From: Saprospiraceae bacterium
Lineage (GTDB): Bacteria > Bacteroidota > Bacteroidia > Chitinophagales > Saprospiraceae
Length of the DNA: 8,203 bases
Assembly (NCBI GenBank): GCA_020850025.1
Contig: JADZFI010000277.1
Coordinates: forward strand, 1 to 8,203
Direction of reading: 5' to 3'
Shown here: one piece after another, positions 1 through 6,464 of the stretch
Position numbering within the stretch: the stretch's first letter is position 1
Layout: each line of letters opens with the position of its first letter
Made by a program: the position numbers and the translations under genes
Notes under the pieces: model-generated
Databases searched by the model: none
What the model was told of the DNA's origin: nothing
What the model saw: the letters and a program-made list of their open reading frames with translations, nothing else

Positions 1-833
1 CCAACTTCATCTGCCTGTTCGTGAACCAGGCTGCTTCCTTCCAAAAAGGCAATGTTGGCGGCCAGTCCAAATGTATATGGAACGGTAGCATCTGCAGTTC
101 CATGTACCGACACCAAAGGTGGCTCATCCGCTTCCACCCAGAAGCTCCGGTACAGGCCTCCCGACATATTCACCACAGCGCTGGAGTTGGATGCATAGGT
201 TTTGTTGGAAGCAGTGCCACTGACACCTTCCAAACCACCATTATTGCTTACCAGTGTTTGCAAAAAAGCTGGCAGTTGATCTCCTGCGTCAATGTATGCT
301 GTGTGCAAAGCTGTTACAGCCCCTGCAGAATATCCGCCGATAAAAATGTGCGCTTGATCAGCACGGAAAAGGTTTGCGCTGGCAGCATCTTCCCTGAAAT
401 ACCGCACGGCCGCTTTCATGTCGCCCATTGCTTTGACTGCCGTATCAAAGACTTCGATGGAATCAGGAAGCCCTAAAATGAAAAACGGGAATAGTCGGTA
501 CTGAATAGAGGCAGCTATGTATCCCTTTTTGGCCAGTAGTTCACACCAGGGTTGCATCATGCTTTTATCCCCAAATACAAAACTCCCGCCATGTGCTAAT
601 ATGACCACAGGCCTGGCCGACAACGGGTCGCCTTCCGGCTCATAAATATCCATGGACAGGTTAATGTTTTGTCCAAAATGGTTAATGGACGGTGCGTAAG
701 TAACCGTAGTTTTCTTGACTGCAGTAAAGATGTCGTCAAGGTACCTTACTCCATCGCAGCCCGGGTTTTGGGCGGCTAGAAATGACAAGCCCGAAAGGCT
801 GAAAATAAACAGTGAGAGCAAACGTCTTTTCAT
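1..833 (-). CDS. Secreted alpha/beta-hydrolase (carboxylesterase-like), 3' end cut by window edge
   Basis: The frame opens at ATG 833 and stays open to base 1, giving 278 residues with the C-terminus outside the window. Residues 1-21 form a Sec signal peptide (KRR, then a hydrophobic stretch, ending FLAAQ), so the product is exported. Catalytic landmarks are visible: HGG at 81-83 (oxyanion hole, HGGSFVFG), QYRL at 111-114, GYSAG at 167-171 with nucleophile Ser169, and HGTADATVPY at 244-253 with the likely acid Asp248. The catalytic His would lie beyond base 1. This order matches the carboxylesterase/BD-FAE-like branch of the fold, which cleaves ester bonds, often acetyl or feruloyl groups on polysaccharides. 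The substrate cannot be read from the sequence. The gene follows sdhB in the same direction but lies past a strong hairpin, so it is probably a separate transcript. No clear TAnnTTTG element was found upstream. Fold and export are secure; the exact enzyme is not. Confidence 0.85.
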   Translation of the reverse strand, partial: MKRRLLSLFIFSLSGLSFLAAQNPGCDGVRYLDDIFTAVKKTTVTYAPSINHFGQNINLSMDIYEPEGDPLSARPVVILAHGGSFVFGDKSMMQPWCELLAKKGYIAASIQYRLFPFFILGLPDSIEVFDTAVKAMGDMKAAVRYFREDAASANLFRADQAHIFIGGYSAGAVTALHTAYIDAGDQLPAFLQTLVSNNGGLEGVSGTASNKTYASNSSAVVNMSGGLYRSFWVEADEPPLVSVHGTADATVPYTFGLAANIAFLEGSSLVHEQADEV

Positions 834-868
834 ACAAAATGCTTTTCAGTGAAGTGATAAAATAAACA

Positions 869-924
869 GAGGGGTGAAGTTACAGCGATGATCTCATGAA
901 ATCATCGGTGTAAATTCACCCCTC
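869..924 (-). terminator. Long imperfect hairpin, probable terminator of sdhB
   Basis: Arms 869-892 and 901-924 pair at 22 of 24 positions around an 8-base loop (893-900). The outer ten pairs are perfect (GAGGGGTGAA with TTCACCCCTC) and so are the inner seven. The mismatches are 879/914 and 885/908. Read on the minus strand, the stem ends 30 bases past the sdhB stop and is followed by a T-rich run (TGTTTATTTTAT), as expected for an intrinsic terminator. On the plus strand no T-run follows. The stem is long for a simple terminator, so a transcript-end stabilising role or a dispersed palindromic repeat is also possible. Confidence 0.6.
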
Positions 925-954
925 ATAAATATTGGGCAATGTCGTCAGGCTCCT

Positions 955-1704
955 TTACTCCTGTTCAGAAGCCAGTGAGGCTGCCAGGAACTCCCGGTTC
1001 ATACGGGCTATATTGCTGACTGAAATTTCTTTCGGACATTCTGCTTCGCAGGCTTGAACATTGGAGCATCTTCCGAAACCTTCTTTGTCCATTTGTGCCA
1101 CCATGCCTAGTACACGTTTATGACGCTCAACTTGTCCCTGAGGAAGCAGGGTCAGGTGGCTTACTTTGGCTGAAGTAAACAACATAGCTGATGCATTCGG
1201 GCAAGCTGCCACACAAGCGCCACACCCAATACAGGCGGCGGAATCAAAGGCTTTGGAAGCTTTTTCCTTTTCCACCGGAATGGCATTAGCATCCTGGGCC
1301 TGGCCGGTGTTGACACTGATGTATCCGCCTGCCTGAATGATGCGATCGAATGCTGAGCGGTCAACTACCAGGTCCTTGATCACGGGAAATGCCTTTGCCC
1401 GGAATGGTTCGATTACAATGGTGTCGCCTTCATGATAATGGCGCATGTGTACCTGGCAGGTCGTAGTGCCTTGCATAGGTCCATGCGGTCTGCCGTCAAT
1501 CACCAGGGAACAGGTGCCGCAAATACCCTCACGGCAATCGTGTTCAAAAGCAACAGGCTCCTCCCGCTGTGCTACTAACTGCTCGTTCAGCACATCAAGC
1601 ATTTCGAGAAACGACATGTCGGGGTTGACGTCCGGAAGTTCGTAGTTCACGAATTCGCCTTTGTATTTACCGCCTTGACGCCAGATTTTAAGTTTGAGAC
1701 GCAT
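955..1704 (-). CDS. sdhB: Succinate dehydrogenase/fumarate reductase iron-sulphur subunit
   Basis: SdhB passes electrons from the SdhA flavin through three Fe-S clusters to heme and quinone in SdhC, on the cytoplasmic face of the inner membrane. The 249 residues are full family length. The N-terminal ferredoxin domain carries the [2Fe-2S] ligands Cys57, Cys62, Cys65 (CREGICGTC) and Cys83. The C-terminal domain has CIGCGACVAACP (Cys158, 161, 164, 168) and CSNVQACEAECP (Cys213, 219, 223). By analogy with E. coli SdhB, Cys158/161/164/223 hold [4Fe-4S] and Cys168/213/219 hold [3Fe-4S]. No key residue is missing. The start is ATG 1704 and the stop is TAA. Unusually, the gene is separated from sdhA by about 1.9 kb holding three unrelated secretory genes on the same strand. 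The 44-base gap to its upstream neighbour shows neither a clear terminator nor a TAnnTTTG box, so it may be transcribed by read-through. Confidence 0.97.
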   Translation of the reverse strand: MRLKLKIWRQGGKYKGEFVNYELPDVNPDMSFLEMLDVLNEQLVAQREEPVAFEHDCREGICGTCSLVIDGRPHGPMQGTTTCQVHMRHYHEGDTIVIEPFRAKAFPVIKDLVVDRSAFDRIIQAGGYISVNTGQAQDANAIPVEKEKASKAFDSAACIGCGACVAACPNASAMLFTSAKVSHLTLLPQGQVERHKRVLGMVAQMDKEGFGRCSNVQACEAECPKEISVSNIARMNREFLAASLASEQE

Positions 1705-1748
1705 ATCTGAAAAAATTCGTTGATTCGTAGAAAACTGGTTTTGGGGTA

Positions 1749-2315
1749 TTATAATTCTATGCCTGCAAACAGGCTTACTGTGTTAAATCTCTGAGCTGTT
1801 CCGCTACCAAAGCCTATGGCGCCATAATCGTTTCTCAGGCCCAATAACACCCTGCTCCTGCCTTCTTGCCCAAAACGGGCAGCAATGCCAACACTCGGAC
1901 CGAAATACAGCCGCTGAAGCTTTTTGGTATCGTTGATCACGTTCCCATTATCGTCGAGGCTTTGCCCCAGCAGGTAATTGCCAAACAATCCGCCCTGAAA
2001 AAACCACTGATTCTTTTTGTCCAACGCCCACATGAGAGGCATGGAATAAAAAGTCAGGTATTCAAAACTCTCTTTTTGGGTCTCATTAACCCTCCGAAAA
2101 GCACTGTAGAGCAATCCGGCAGACCAGGCGTTCCCTTTTGCGTTCTTTCCCCAGTATTCCATTCCCAGGGTAAAGCCTGGCCTTGGAGTCAAATTCAGCT
2201 TGTTGTTGCTGCCCAGGGTACCGATGGTAGTTCCAAGCACAATGTGAATAGCCCGGTTTTGAGCACAAATCGTGCCTGCCAAAAAGCAGATGATAAGGAT
2301 CAAAAGGTGCCTCAT
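1749..2315 (-). CDS. Small secreted outer-membrane beta-barrel-like protein
   Basis: The 188-residue product has a signal peptide (residues 1-18, hydrophobic LLILIICFLAGT, cut after ICA). The mature part alternates aromatic and glycine-rich strands typical of eight-stranded outer-membrane barrels of the PorT/OMP_b-brl type: IHIVLGTTIGTLG (23-35), GFTLGMEYWG (47-56), WSAGLLYSAF (64-73), FFQGGLFGNYLLG (105-117), LYFGPSVGIAARFG (136-149), VLLGLRNDYG (156-165) and a terminal TVSLFAGIEL. Its start overlaps the stop of the upstream NPGFE gene by four bases (ATGA), so translation is probably coupled. This assignment rests on strand pattern and signal peptide, not on a recognised motif. A role in transport, adhesion or assembly cannot be told apart. 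Sampled base composition across these inserted genes is more AT-rich than in the sdh genes. Confidence 0.7.
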   Translation of the reverse strand: MRHLLILIICFLAGTICAQNRAIHIVLGTTIGTLGSNNKLNLTPRPGFTLGMEYWGKNAKGNAWSAGLLYSAFRRVNETQKESFEYLTFYSMPLMWALDKKNQWFFQGGLFGNYLLGQSLDDNGNVINDTKKLQRLYFGPSVGIAARFGQEGRSRVLLGLRNDYGAIGFGSGTAQRFNTVSLFAGIEL

Positions 2316-2932
2316 TTTGTTACTTTAACAATGTCTGAACAGCCATCAACCAACAAGTGCCCATTAGTTTGCTCAAACCCTTTGGCATAATAAGCCATCA
2401 GGTCAATTTCATCGTAGTTTCCTTTTTTGGGCTGAAGGGTAAATTCATACTTTACCCATTCAGAATGACCAGGAGGCGTACTCTCCGCAAGCAACTCTTC
2501 TTCCCCGGTGATCGTATTGTGGCCCCAGATTTTCAAAATAGTTGGACTGGTAAAGGATACTGGATCAGAAAAGCGTTTACTAACACGCGCCGTAAACTTG
2601 TTCGACCGGTTCAGGTATAAACTGAAGGTATAAGTGGAGTCCTTCAAAAGGTAGGAATCCAGTATTTGCCCAACCCCCTCCCATGTATTGTGTTCCCGCA
2701 CCGATAATCCCAAATAGGTGTTTCCTTCTGCCGCTTCCAAATCAACTCCGAAGAAACCAGGTTGAATATCCGGAGGCGTTTCTTCCGATGATCCCAAGTT
2801 CAACCAACCCTCAGGCACTACGCCGGAAGCAGGCTCGGATTCAAATCCCGGGTTATTTAGCCGGATGATGTCTTGTGCACACACCCCGGAAAGGGCAAGG
2901 CAACAAAGTACTCCGGATAAAATAGGTTTCAT
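2312..2932 (-). CDS. Secreted NPGFE-motif protein with a carbohydrate-binding-like beta domain
   Basis: A 206-residue exported protein. The signal peptide covers about residues 1-19 (LSGVLCCLALSGVCA, cut before Gln). The lipobox pattern is poor, so signal peptidase I is more likely than lipidation. The mature protein begins with NNPGFES (26-32), then PEGWLNLG and PDIQPGFFGV, EGNTYLGLSVRE (69-80), YTFSLYLNRS (101-110) and a late LLVDGCSDI (193-201). This N-P-x-F-E, GW, YxFSxYL, LxxDxxS order is the jelly-roll, galactose-binding-like pattern common in secreted Bacteroidota proteins. Ligand binding is inferred and the ligand is unknown. No catalytic motif is seen. The gene overlaps the barrel gene downstream by ATGA and starts six bases after the MORN-protein stop, so the three form a compact unit. 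The start at ATG 2932 fits the signal peptide. Confidence 0.72.
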   Translation of the reverse strand: MKPILSGVLCCLALSGVCAQDIIRLNNPGFESEPASGVVPEGWLNLGSSEETPPDIQPGFFGVDLEAAEGNTYLGLSVREHNTWEGVGQILDSYLLKDSTYTFSLYLNRSNKFTARVSKRFSDPVSFTSPTILKIWGHNTITGEEELLAESTPPGHSEWVKYEFTLQPKKGNYDEIDLMAYYAKGFEQTNGHLLVDGCSDIVKVTK

Positions 2933-2938
2933 GATCGG

Positions 2939-3571
2939 TTATTGTTTGGTTGTCTTGATGTACTTGCCGTCTTTGTAATGGTAGATCCGGGTTTTATCCG
3001 TTCCGGGCTCCTGGTAAATCCAGGTGCCTGTTCCATTACTTAACGTTCCAAATGGCCTGTCATTACCCTGTTCGTCTTTACTGGCAATAATATCCACCAA
3101 ACGTCCGTCTTTCCACTTTGCCTGACAGGCCACCTGGCCGTTTTCATAAAACTCCGTGAGCATTCCATCCGGTTTTCCTTTGGCGTTGGAATTGCAGGCA
3201 GATTTCATTTTACCCGTAGGATAATAATTGAAACACCTGCCGGTTCTGACACCATTCTCGAAAAACACATAGATCTTCAATTTCCCATCCGGATAAAAAC
3301 GAAGTGCCGGTCCGTGTTTTTTGGCAAAAGCACCCTTCCCTTTGTGTTGGGTAACCTGGTATTCTCCATTCTTTCTATAATTCCACCATCTGGTAAATTG
3401 CCTTTCTCCTTTGACGTAGAAATGCTCCCGAAACAATTTCCCTTTTCGAGTAAAATCCTGACAAATCGTAGTGTCGCCGTTTTGAATCAATTTATCACAA
3501 TACTTGGATTGCGCGCTCAATTCCAGCCAAGGAACGGCCACAAAAGCAAGCAAGAGGATAAAGATTCTCAT
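2939..3571 (-). CDS. Secreted MORN-repeat (YwqK-like) protein
   Basis: I choose ATG 3571 (210 residues). The frame could extend upstream to a TTG at 3595, but only the ATG start places a signal peptide at the N-terminus (MRIFILLLAFVAVP, cut near LSAQ, residue 21). The body carries MORN-2-type repeats of the form G-x-x-x-x-x-YxxG(K/Q): HGPALRFYPDGKLK (86-99), TGRCFNYYPTGKMK (110-123), DGMLTEFYENGQVA (135-148) and WKDGRLVD (153-160), then a variant TGTWIYQEPG (181-190) and YHYKDGKYIK (197-206). Such proteins are often labelled 'toxin-antitoxin system YwqK family antitoxin'. With a signal peptide and no toxin nearby that label would mislead here; a structural or binding role outside the cytoplasm is more likely. 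It is the first gene of the trio between sdhA and sdhB. Confidence 0.75.
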   Translation of the reverse strand: MRIFILLLAFVAVPWLELSAQSKYCDKLIQNGDTTICQDFTRKGKLFREHFYVKGERQFTRWWNYRKNGEYQVTQHKGKGAFAKKHGPALRFYPDGKLKIYVFFENGVRTGRCFNYYPTGKMKSACNSNAKGKPDGMLTEFYENGQVACQAKWKDGRLVDIIASKDEQGNDRPFGTLSNGTGTWIYQEPGTDKTRIYHYKDGKYIKTTKQ

Positions 3572-3593
3572 TTTGGACACTTGGTCTTGAATC

Positions 3594-3615
3594 AAAAAGG
3601 TAAACGTTCCTTTTT
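3594..3615 (-). terminator. AT-rich hairpin just past sdhA (weak terminator or attenuator)
   Basis: AAAAAGG (3594-3600) and CCTTTTT (3609-3615) form a perfect 7-bp stem around an 8-base loop, nine bases beyond the sdhA stop. On the minus strand the descending arm is CCTTTTTGATTC, so the T-run sits inside the stem. With only two G-C pairs the stem is weak. It could lower transcription between sdhA and the secretory genes. It also lies just downstream of a possible -7 box (3616-3623), so it may instead sit at the 5' end of a new transcript. Confidence 0.35.
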
Positions 3616-3623
3616 CAAACGTA
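3616..3623 (-). promoter_or_regulatory. Possible Bacteroidota -7 box for the secretory trio
   Basis: On the minus strand the bases read TACGTTTG, an exact TAnnTTTG match, 44 bases upstream of the ATG at 3571 and abutting the sdhA stop codon. I see no convincing TTTG-type -33 element about 19 bases further upstream. An 8-base degenerate match can arise by chance, so this is only a candidate. If real, it would let the three secretory genes (and perhaps sdhB) be expressed apart from sdhCA. Confidence 0.33.
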
Positions 3624-3624
3624 A

Positions 3625-4332
3625 TTACTCATAGCTCCGTTGAGCTACTTTGACTTCTTCGTACATCAATGGTTCTTTATGCAGCTCAGCTTTGCTGTCT
3701 TCTCCTTTCCATTCCCAGGCGGCCACGTACATAAACTTATCATCATCGCGTTTGGCTTCGCCCTTCTCGGTCTGGTGTTCTTCGCGGAAGTGACCGCCGC
3801 AACTTTCTTCGCGGTTGAGGGCATCTTCACACATCAGTTCGCCCAGTTCCAGGAAGTCGGCAACACGCCAGGCTTTTTCCAGTTCCGGATTGTATTCTGT
3901 GGTGCTGCCAGGAACAAATACATCGCTCCAGTATTCTTTGCGCAGGTTGCGGATGTCCTGTATGGCTTGTTTCAGGCCTTCTGCATTGCGTGCCATACCG
4001 CATTGATCCCACATGATCTTACCCAGGCGACGGTGGAAGCTCTCCACACTTTGTTTGCCCTGGATACTGGTGAGTTGCTGAATGCGCTCCAGAACATCTT
4101 TCTCTGCTTTTTCAAACTCGGGAGTATTGGTAGAGATAGCTCCGGTGCTGATTTCTTTCGACAAGTACGAGCCGATGGTGTAAGGCAGAACGAAATAGCC
4201 GTCTGCCAGACCCTGCATAAGTGCGGATGCACCGAGGCGGTTGGCTCCGTGATCGCTGAAATTGGCCTCACCACAGGCATAAAGACCCGGAATGGTGGTC
4301 ATCAGCTCATAATCTACCCACAAACCGCCCAT
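3625..4332 (-). CDS. sdhA: SdhA C-terminal part, separated by an in-frame stop
   Basis: These 235 residues continue sdhA in the same frame after the stop at 4336-4338; only one codon (ACC) lies between that stop and the ATG at 4332. They begin MGGLWVDYELMTTIPGLYAC, the second half of the HYTMGG motif. GEANFSDHGANRLGAS (21-36) follows, with Glu22 at the FAD site and Arg32 as the counterpart of the substrate-binding Arg399 of E. coli SdhA. The capping and C-terminal helical region contains RRLGKIMWDQCGMARN and then SCGGHFREEHQ, both typical of the family. No further stop, gap or loss of conserved residues is seen, so the part is not decaying. Alone it lacks the FAD-binding Rossmann core and cannot be a working flavoprotein. 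Expression would need reinitiation at the nearby ATG or stop read-through. Confidence refers to it being sdhA sequence; whether it is a separate protein is doubtful. Confidence 0.85.
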   Translation of the reverse strand: MGGLWVDYELMTTIPGLYACGEANFSDHGANRLGASALMQGLADGYFVLPYTIGSYLSKEISTGAISTNTPEFEKAEKDVLERIQQLTSIQGKQSVESFHRRLGKIMWDQCGMARNAEGLKQAIQDIRNLRKEYWSDVFVPGSTTEYNPELEKAWRVADFLELGELMCEDALNREESCGGHFREEHQTEKGEAKRDDDKFMYVAAWEWKGEDSKAELHKEPLMYEEVKVAQRSYE

Positions 4333-4335
4333 GGT

Positions 4336-4341
4336 TTATTG
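4336..4341 (-). other. sdhA: Lesion in sdhA: Gln-stop (CAA TAA) in place of the conserved His-Tyr
   Basis: On the minus strand the codons run GCT GTG CAA TAA ACC ATG GGC, giving A-V-Q-stop-T-M-G. SdhA proteins normally have HYTMGG or HYMMGG here, encoded CAY TAY. Both deviations fall on third codon positions (plus-strand bases 4339 and 4336) and the frame is unbroken. The lost His corresponds to about His354 of E. coli SdhA, a substrate ligand. CAA is Gln elsewhere in this gene (GQTGQQ motif, residues 169-174), and TAA ends sdhB, the barrel gene, the MORN gene and ompA. A changed genetic code is therefore excluded. Confidence 0.9.
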
Positions 4342-5571
4342 CACAGCCGGGTAGATACGCATGGGTACTTCGTATGGATTGTCTCCTGTGATTTTCTCGT
4401 ACATCTCAAACAGGTTGCCATAAGCAGCTTCTACCGCTTTACGGCCCTTGCGTTTGATGGCATCGGCAAAGTCCAGATATACGGCCAGGCCGCTTTTACC
4501 CACACCCAAACCCTCGTCGCAAGCCACTTTCGCTGCGCGGCTGGCAATGTCACGAGGCACCAGGTTCCCAAAGGCCGGGTAACGGCGCTCGAGGTAGTAA
4601 TCGCGATCTTCCTCAGCAATCTTGCGCGGGTCGGTCATGCGATCCTTGGCATTTTTGGGTACCCACACGCGCCCGTCGTTGCGGAGCGATTCCGACATCA
4701 GGGTCAGTTTCGACTGATAATCGCCGGAAACCGGGATGCAAGTTGGGTGAATTTGCGTGTAGCAAGGGTTGCCAAAAAACGCGCCTCTTCGGTGTGCGCG
4801 CCATGCAGCGGTGGTATTGCACATCATGGCGTTGGTACTCAGGTAGAATACGTTGCCATAACCGCCCGTGCAAAGCACTACAGCGTGTGCAGAATGACGT
4901 TCTATTTTGCCGGTGAGCAGGTTCCTGACAATAACGCCTCGGCATTTGCCGTCAACTACTACCACATCCAGCATTTCATGCCGGTTGTAAAGTTTAACCG
5001 TTCCAAGGGCTACCTGGCGACTCAAGGCCTGGTAAGCGCCGATAAGCAGCTGCTGTCCGGTTTGACCGCGGGCATAGAAGGTTCGGCTTACCTGGGTTCC
5101 GCCGAAAGAGCGGTTGTCCAGCAGGCCTCCGTATTCACGCGCAAAGGGTACTCCCTGTGCTACGCACTGGTCGATGATGCTGGTGCTCACTTCTGCCAGG
5201 CGATGCACATTGGCTTCGCGGGCACGGAAGTCGCCCCCCTTGATGGTATCATAAAACAGGCGGTAAACAGAGTCGCCATCATTCCGATAGTTCTTAGCGG
5301 CATTGATACCACCCTGAGCGGCGATGGAGTGAGCTCTGCGGGGGCTGTCGTGAAAGGTAAATGCCTTTACATTGTAGCCAAGTTCCCCCAGTGAGGCGGC
5401 AGCAGAAGCGCCTGCCAGGCCGGTACCTACCACAATCACGTCGATCTTGCGCTTGTTATTGGGCGCTACAAGGGCTACGTGACCTTTGTATTCAGTCCAC
5501 TTGTCCGACATTTTGCCGGATGGAATCTTGGAGTCGAGTTTGTTAGAGCCGGTGGCCGATGAATTTGCCAT
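4336..5571 (-). CDS. sdhA: SdhA flavoprotein, N-terminal 411 residues, ended by a premature in-frame stop
   Basis: SdhA oxidises succinate to fumarate using covalently bound FAD and passes electrons to SdhB. This part holds the dinucleotide-binding GTGLAG (49-54), the flavinylation motif AHSIAAQGGINA with His81 as the FAD-linked residue, YARGQTGQQLL (166-176), the active-site IHPTCIP with His275, and LVPRDIASRA with Arg340, the likely proton-shuttling catalytic Arg. It then runs to MRIYPAVQ and stops, where HYTMGG is expected. With the 235-residue continuation at 3625-4332 the gene totals 648 codons including the stop, in line with full-length SdhA. Everything else is well conserved, which argues for a very recent mutation or a sequence error. 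If the stop is real, complex II should be inactive unless another copy exists. The start is ATG 5571, 80 bases after sdhC, as expected for a co-transcribed sdhCA unit. Confidence 0.92.
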   Translation of the reverse strand: MANSSATGSNKLDSKIPSGKMSDKWTEYKGHVALVAPNNKRKIDVIVVGTGLAGASAAASLGELGYNVKAFTFHDSPRRAHSIAAQGGINAAKNYRNDGDSVYRLFYDTIKGGDFRAREANVHRLAEVSTSIIDQCVAQGVPFAREYGGLLDNRSFGGTQVSRTFYARGQTGQQLLIGAYQALSRQVALGTVKLYNRHEMLDVVVVDGKCRGVIVRNLLTGKIERHSAHAVVLCTGGYGNVFYLSTNAMMCNTTAAWRAHRRGAFFGNPCYTQIHPTCIPVSGDYQSKLTLMSESLRNDGRVWVPKNAKDRMTDPRKIAEEDRDYYLERRYPAFGNLVPRDIASRAAKVACDEGLGVGKSGLAVYLDFADAIKRKGRKAVEAAYGNLFEMYEKITGDNPYEVPMRIYPAVQ

Positions 5572-5579
5572 ATGTTGAA

Positions 5580-5595
5580 TACGGTTTTTCCCGTA
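5580..5595 (-). other. sdhA: Small stem-loop in the sdhC-sdhA gap
   Basis: TACGG (5580-5584) and CCGTA (5591-5595) form a 5-bp perfect stem with a 6-base loop, eight bases upstream of the sdhA ATG, inside the 80-base spacer. No T-run follows on the minus strand, so it is not a terminator. It could influence sdhA translation or mark an RNA processing site, but a stem this short may be chance. Confidence 0.2.
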
Positions 5596-5651
5596 AAGGT
5601 TGATATTAATGATGGTTCAATGAAAATTGCCTGGCAGACGCAGCACAAAGA

Positions 5652-6338
5652 CTATTTGGTCAGGTAAAACAGCACCGGGATGATGGCAAAACCCAGAGCC
5701 ATACCGATGCTGTACACCATTCCAATCCCCTTGATTACGGGGGTGTATTTTTTGTGTGAAAGCCCCAGTGTTTGGAATGCCGACCAGAATCCATGCCAGA
5801 GGTGCAGACCAACAACACCCATACATATGACGTAGAATACCACGTAGAACACGTTTTTGAACGCTTCTGCCACCGGCAGGTACAGGTTTTGAACCGGGTG
5901 GTCGTATGCTTCAACTTCAACCGGAGGCAGGGCGCCCATTTTCATCTTCAGCCAGAACTGCCACAGGTGCAGGATCAAAAAGACGAAGATAATGATGCCG
6001 AACCAGGCCATGTTCCGTGCAGAACGCTCAGAACTGCGGGCGTGGTTGACCGCATATTTTGCCGGACCTCTGGATGCCTTGTTGGACAACCAAAGCCGGA
6101 GCCCCTGAACAGTATGGATCAGGATGAAGAGGTACAGACCATAGGAGATCGTCTTGATCAATGGGTTGTGCGTCATGAAATACGCATAGGTATTGAACGC
6201 TTCACCTCCATCATCACTGAGCAATTGCAAATTGCCTAACAGATGGACGACCAAAAAAAGCATCAGGAAAATCCCCGTTAAAGACATTATGACCTTTTGG
6301 CCAATGGATGAGGAAAAGAATTTTGAAAGCCAACTCAT
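5652..6338 (-). CDS. sdhC: Succinate dehydrogenase cytochrome b subunit (membrane anchor, di-heme type)
   Basis: The 228-residue membrane subunit anchors SdhA/SdhB and carries the quinone site and b hemes. Five hydrophobic segments are visible at about 15-38, 62-83, 110-130, 160-185 and 205-226, the topology of the single-anchor complex II found in Bacillus, Wolinella and Bacteroidota. Accordingly there is no sdhD. Candidate heme-ligand histidines lie in the membrane segments: His32 (LVVHLLGN), His75 (ILIHTVQG), His124 (LILHLWQF), and His179 and His182 (GLHLWHGF). In this family the partner acceptor is usually menaquinone, which I infer here. The N-terminus MSWLSKFFSSSIGQKVIMSLTG is typical of Bacteroidota SdhC. 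It is the first gene of the minus-strand unit, transcribed away from ompA, with about 120 bases between its ATG and a candidate promoter. It looks intact, in contrast to sdhA. Confidence 0.95.
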   Translation of the reverse strand: MSWLSKFFSSSIGQKVIMSLTGIFLMLFLVVHLLGNLQLLSDDGGEAFNTYAYFMTHNPLIKTISYGLYLFILIHTVQGLRLWLSNKASRGPAKYAVNHARSSERSARNMAWFGIIIFVFLILHLWQFWLKMKMGALPPVEVEAYDHPVQNLYLPVAEAFKNVFYVVFYVICMGVVGLHLWHGFWSAFQTLGLSHKKYTPVIKGIGMVYSIGMALGFAIIPVLFYLTK

Positions 6339-6464
6339 TCGCGTGGAAAAATGATGTGATGGTGTAATAGTTATTTTAACTTTTTCTTCCGGCTTTTCTT
6401 CAGGAGTTCAACACTTGACTGTTTAGCCGCAAAGGAAAGAATTTACTACCAAATTTTTATGTGG

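Noticed and set aside
21..476. 151-codon plus-strand frame opposite the esterase
   Set aside because: It is antisense to an intact hydrolase frame with clear catalytic motifs, and its own translation has no domain.
2939..3571. Toxin-antitoxin system suggested by the YwqK-type repeats
   Set aside because: The protein is exported and no toxin-like partner is next to it; the neighbours are a jelly-roll protein and an outer-membrane barrel.
2939..3595. Longer MORN protein starting at TTG 3595
   Set aside because: The eight extra residues push the signal peptide away from the N-terminus; ATG 3571 gives a standard exported protein.
4336..4341. Altered genetic code (CAA as His, TAA as Tyr)
   Set aside because: CAA encodes a conserved Gln elsewhere in sdhA (GQTGQQ), and TAA is the natural stop of four other genes in the window.
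3640..5394. 584-codon open frame on the plus strand, antisense to sdhA
   Set aside because: It runs opposite the strongly conserved sdhA codons and has no signal, domain or promoter. Long antisense frames are common opposite GC-rich coding DNA.
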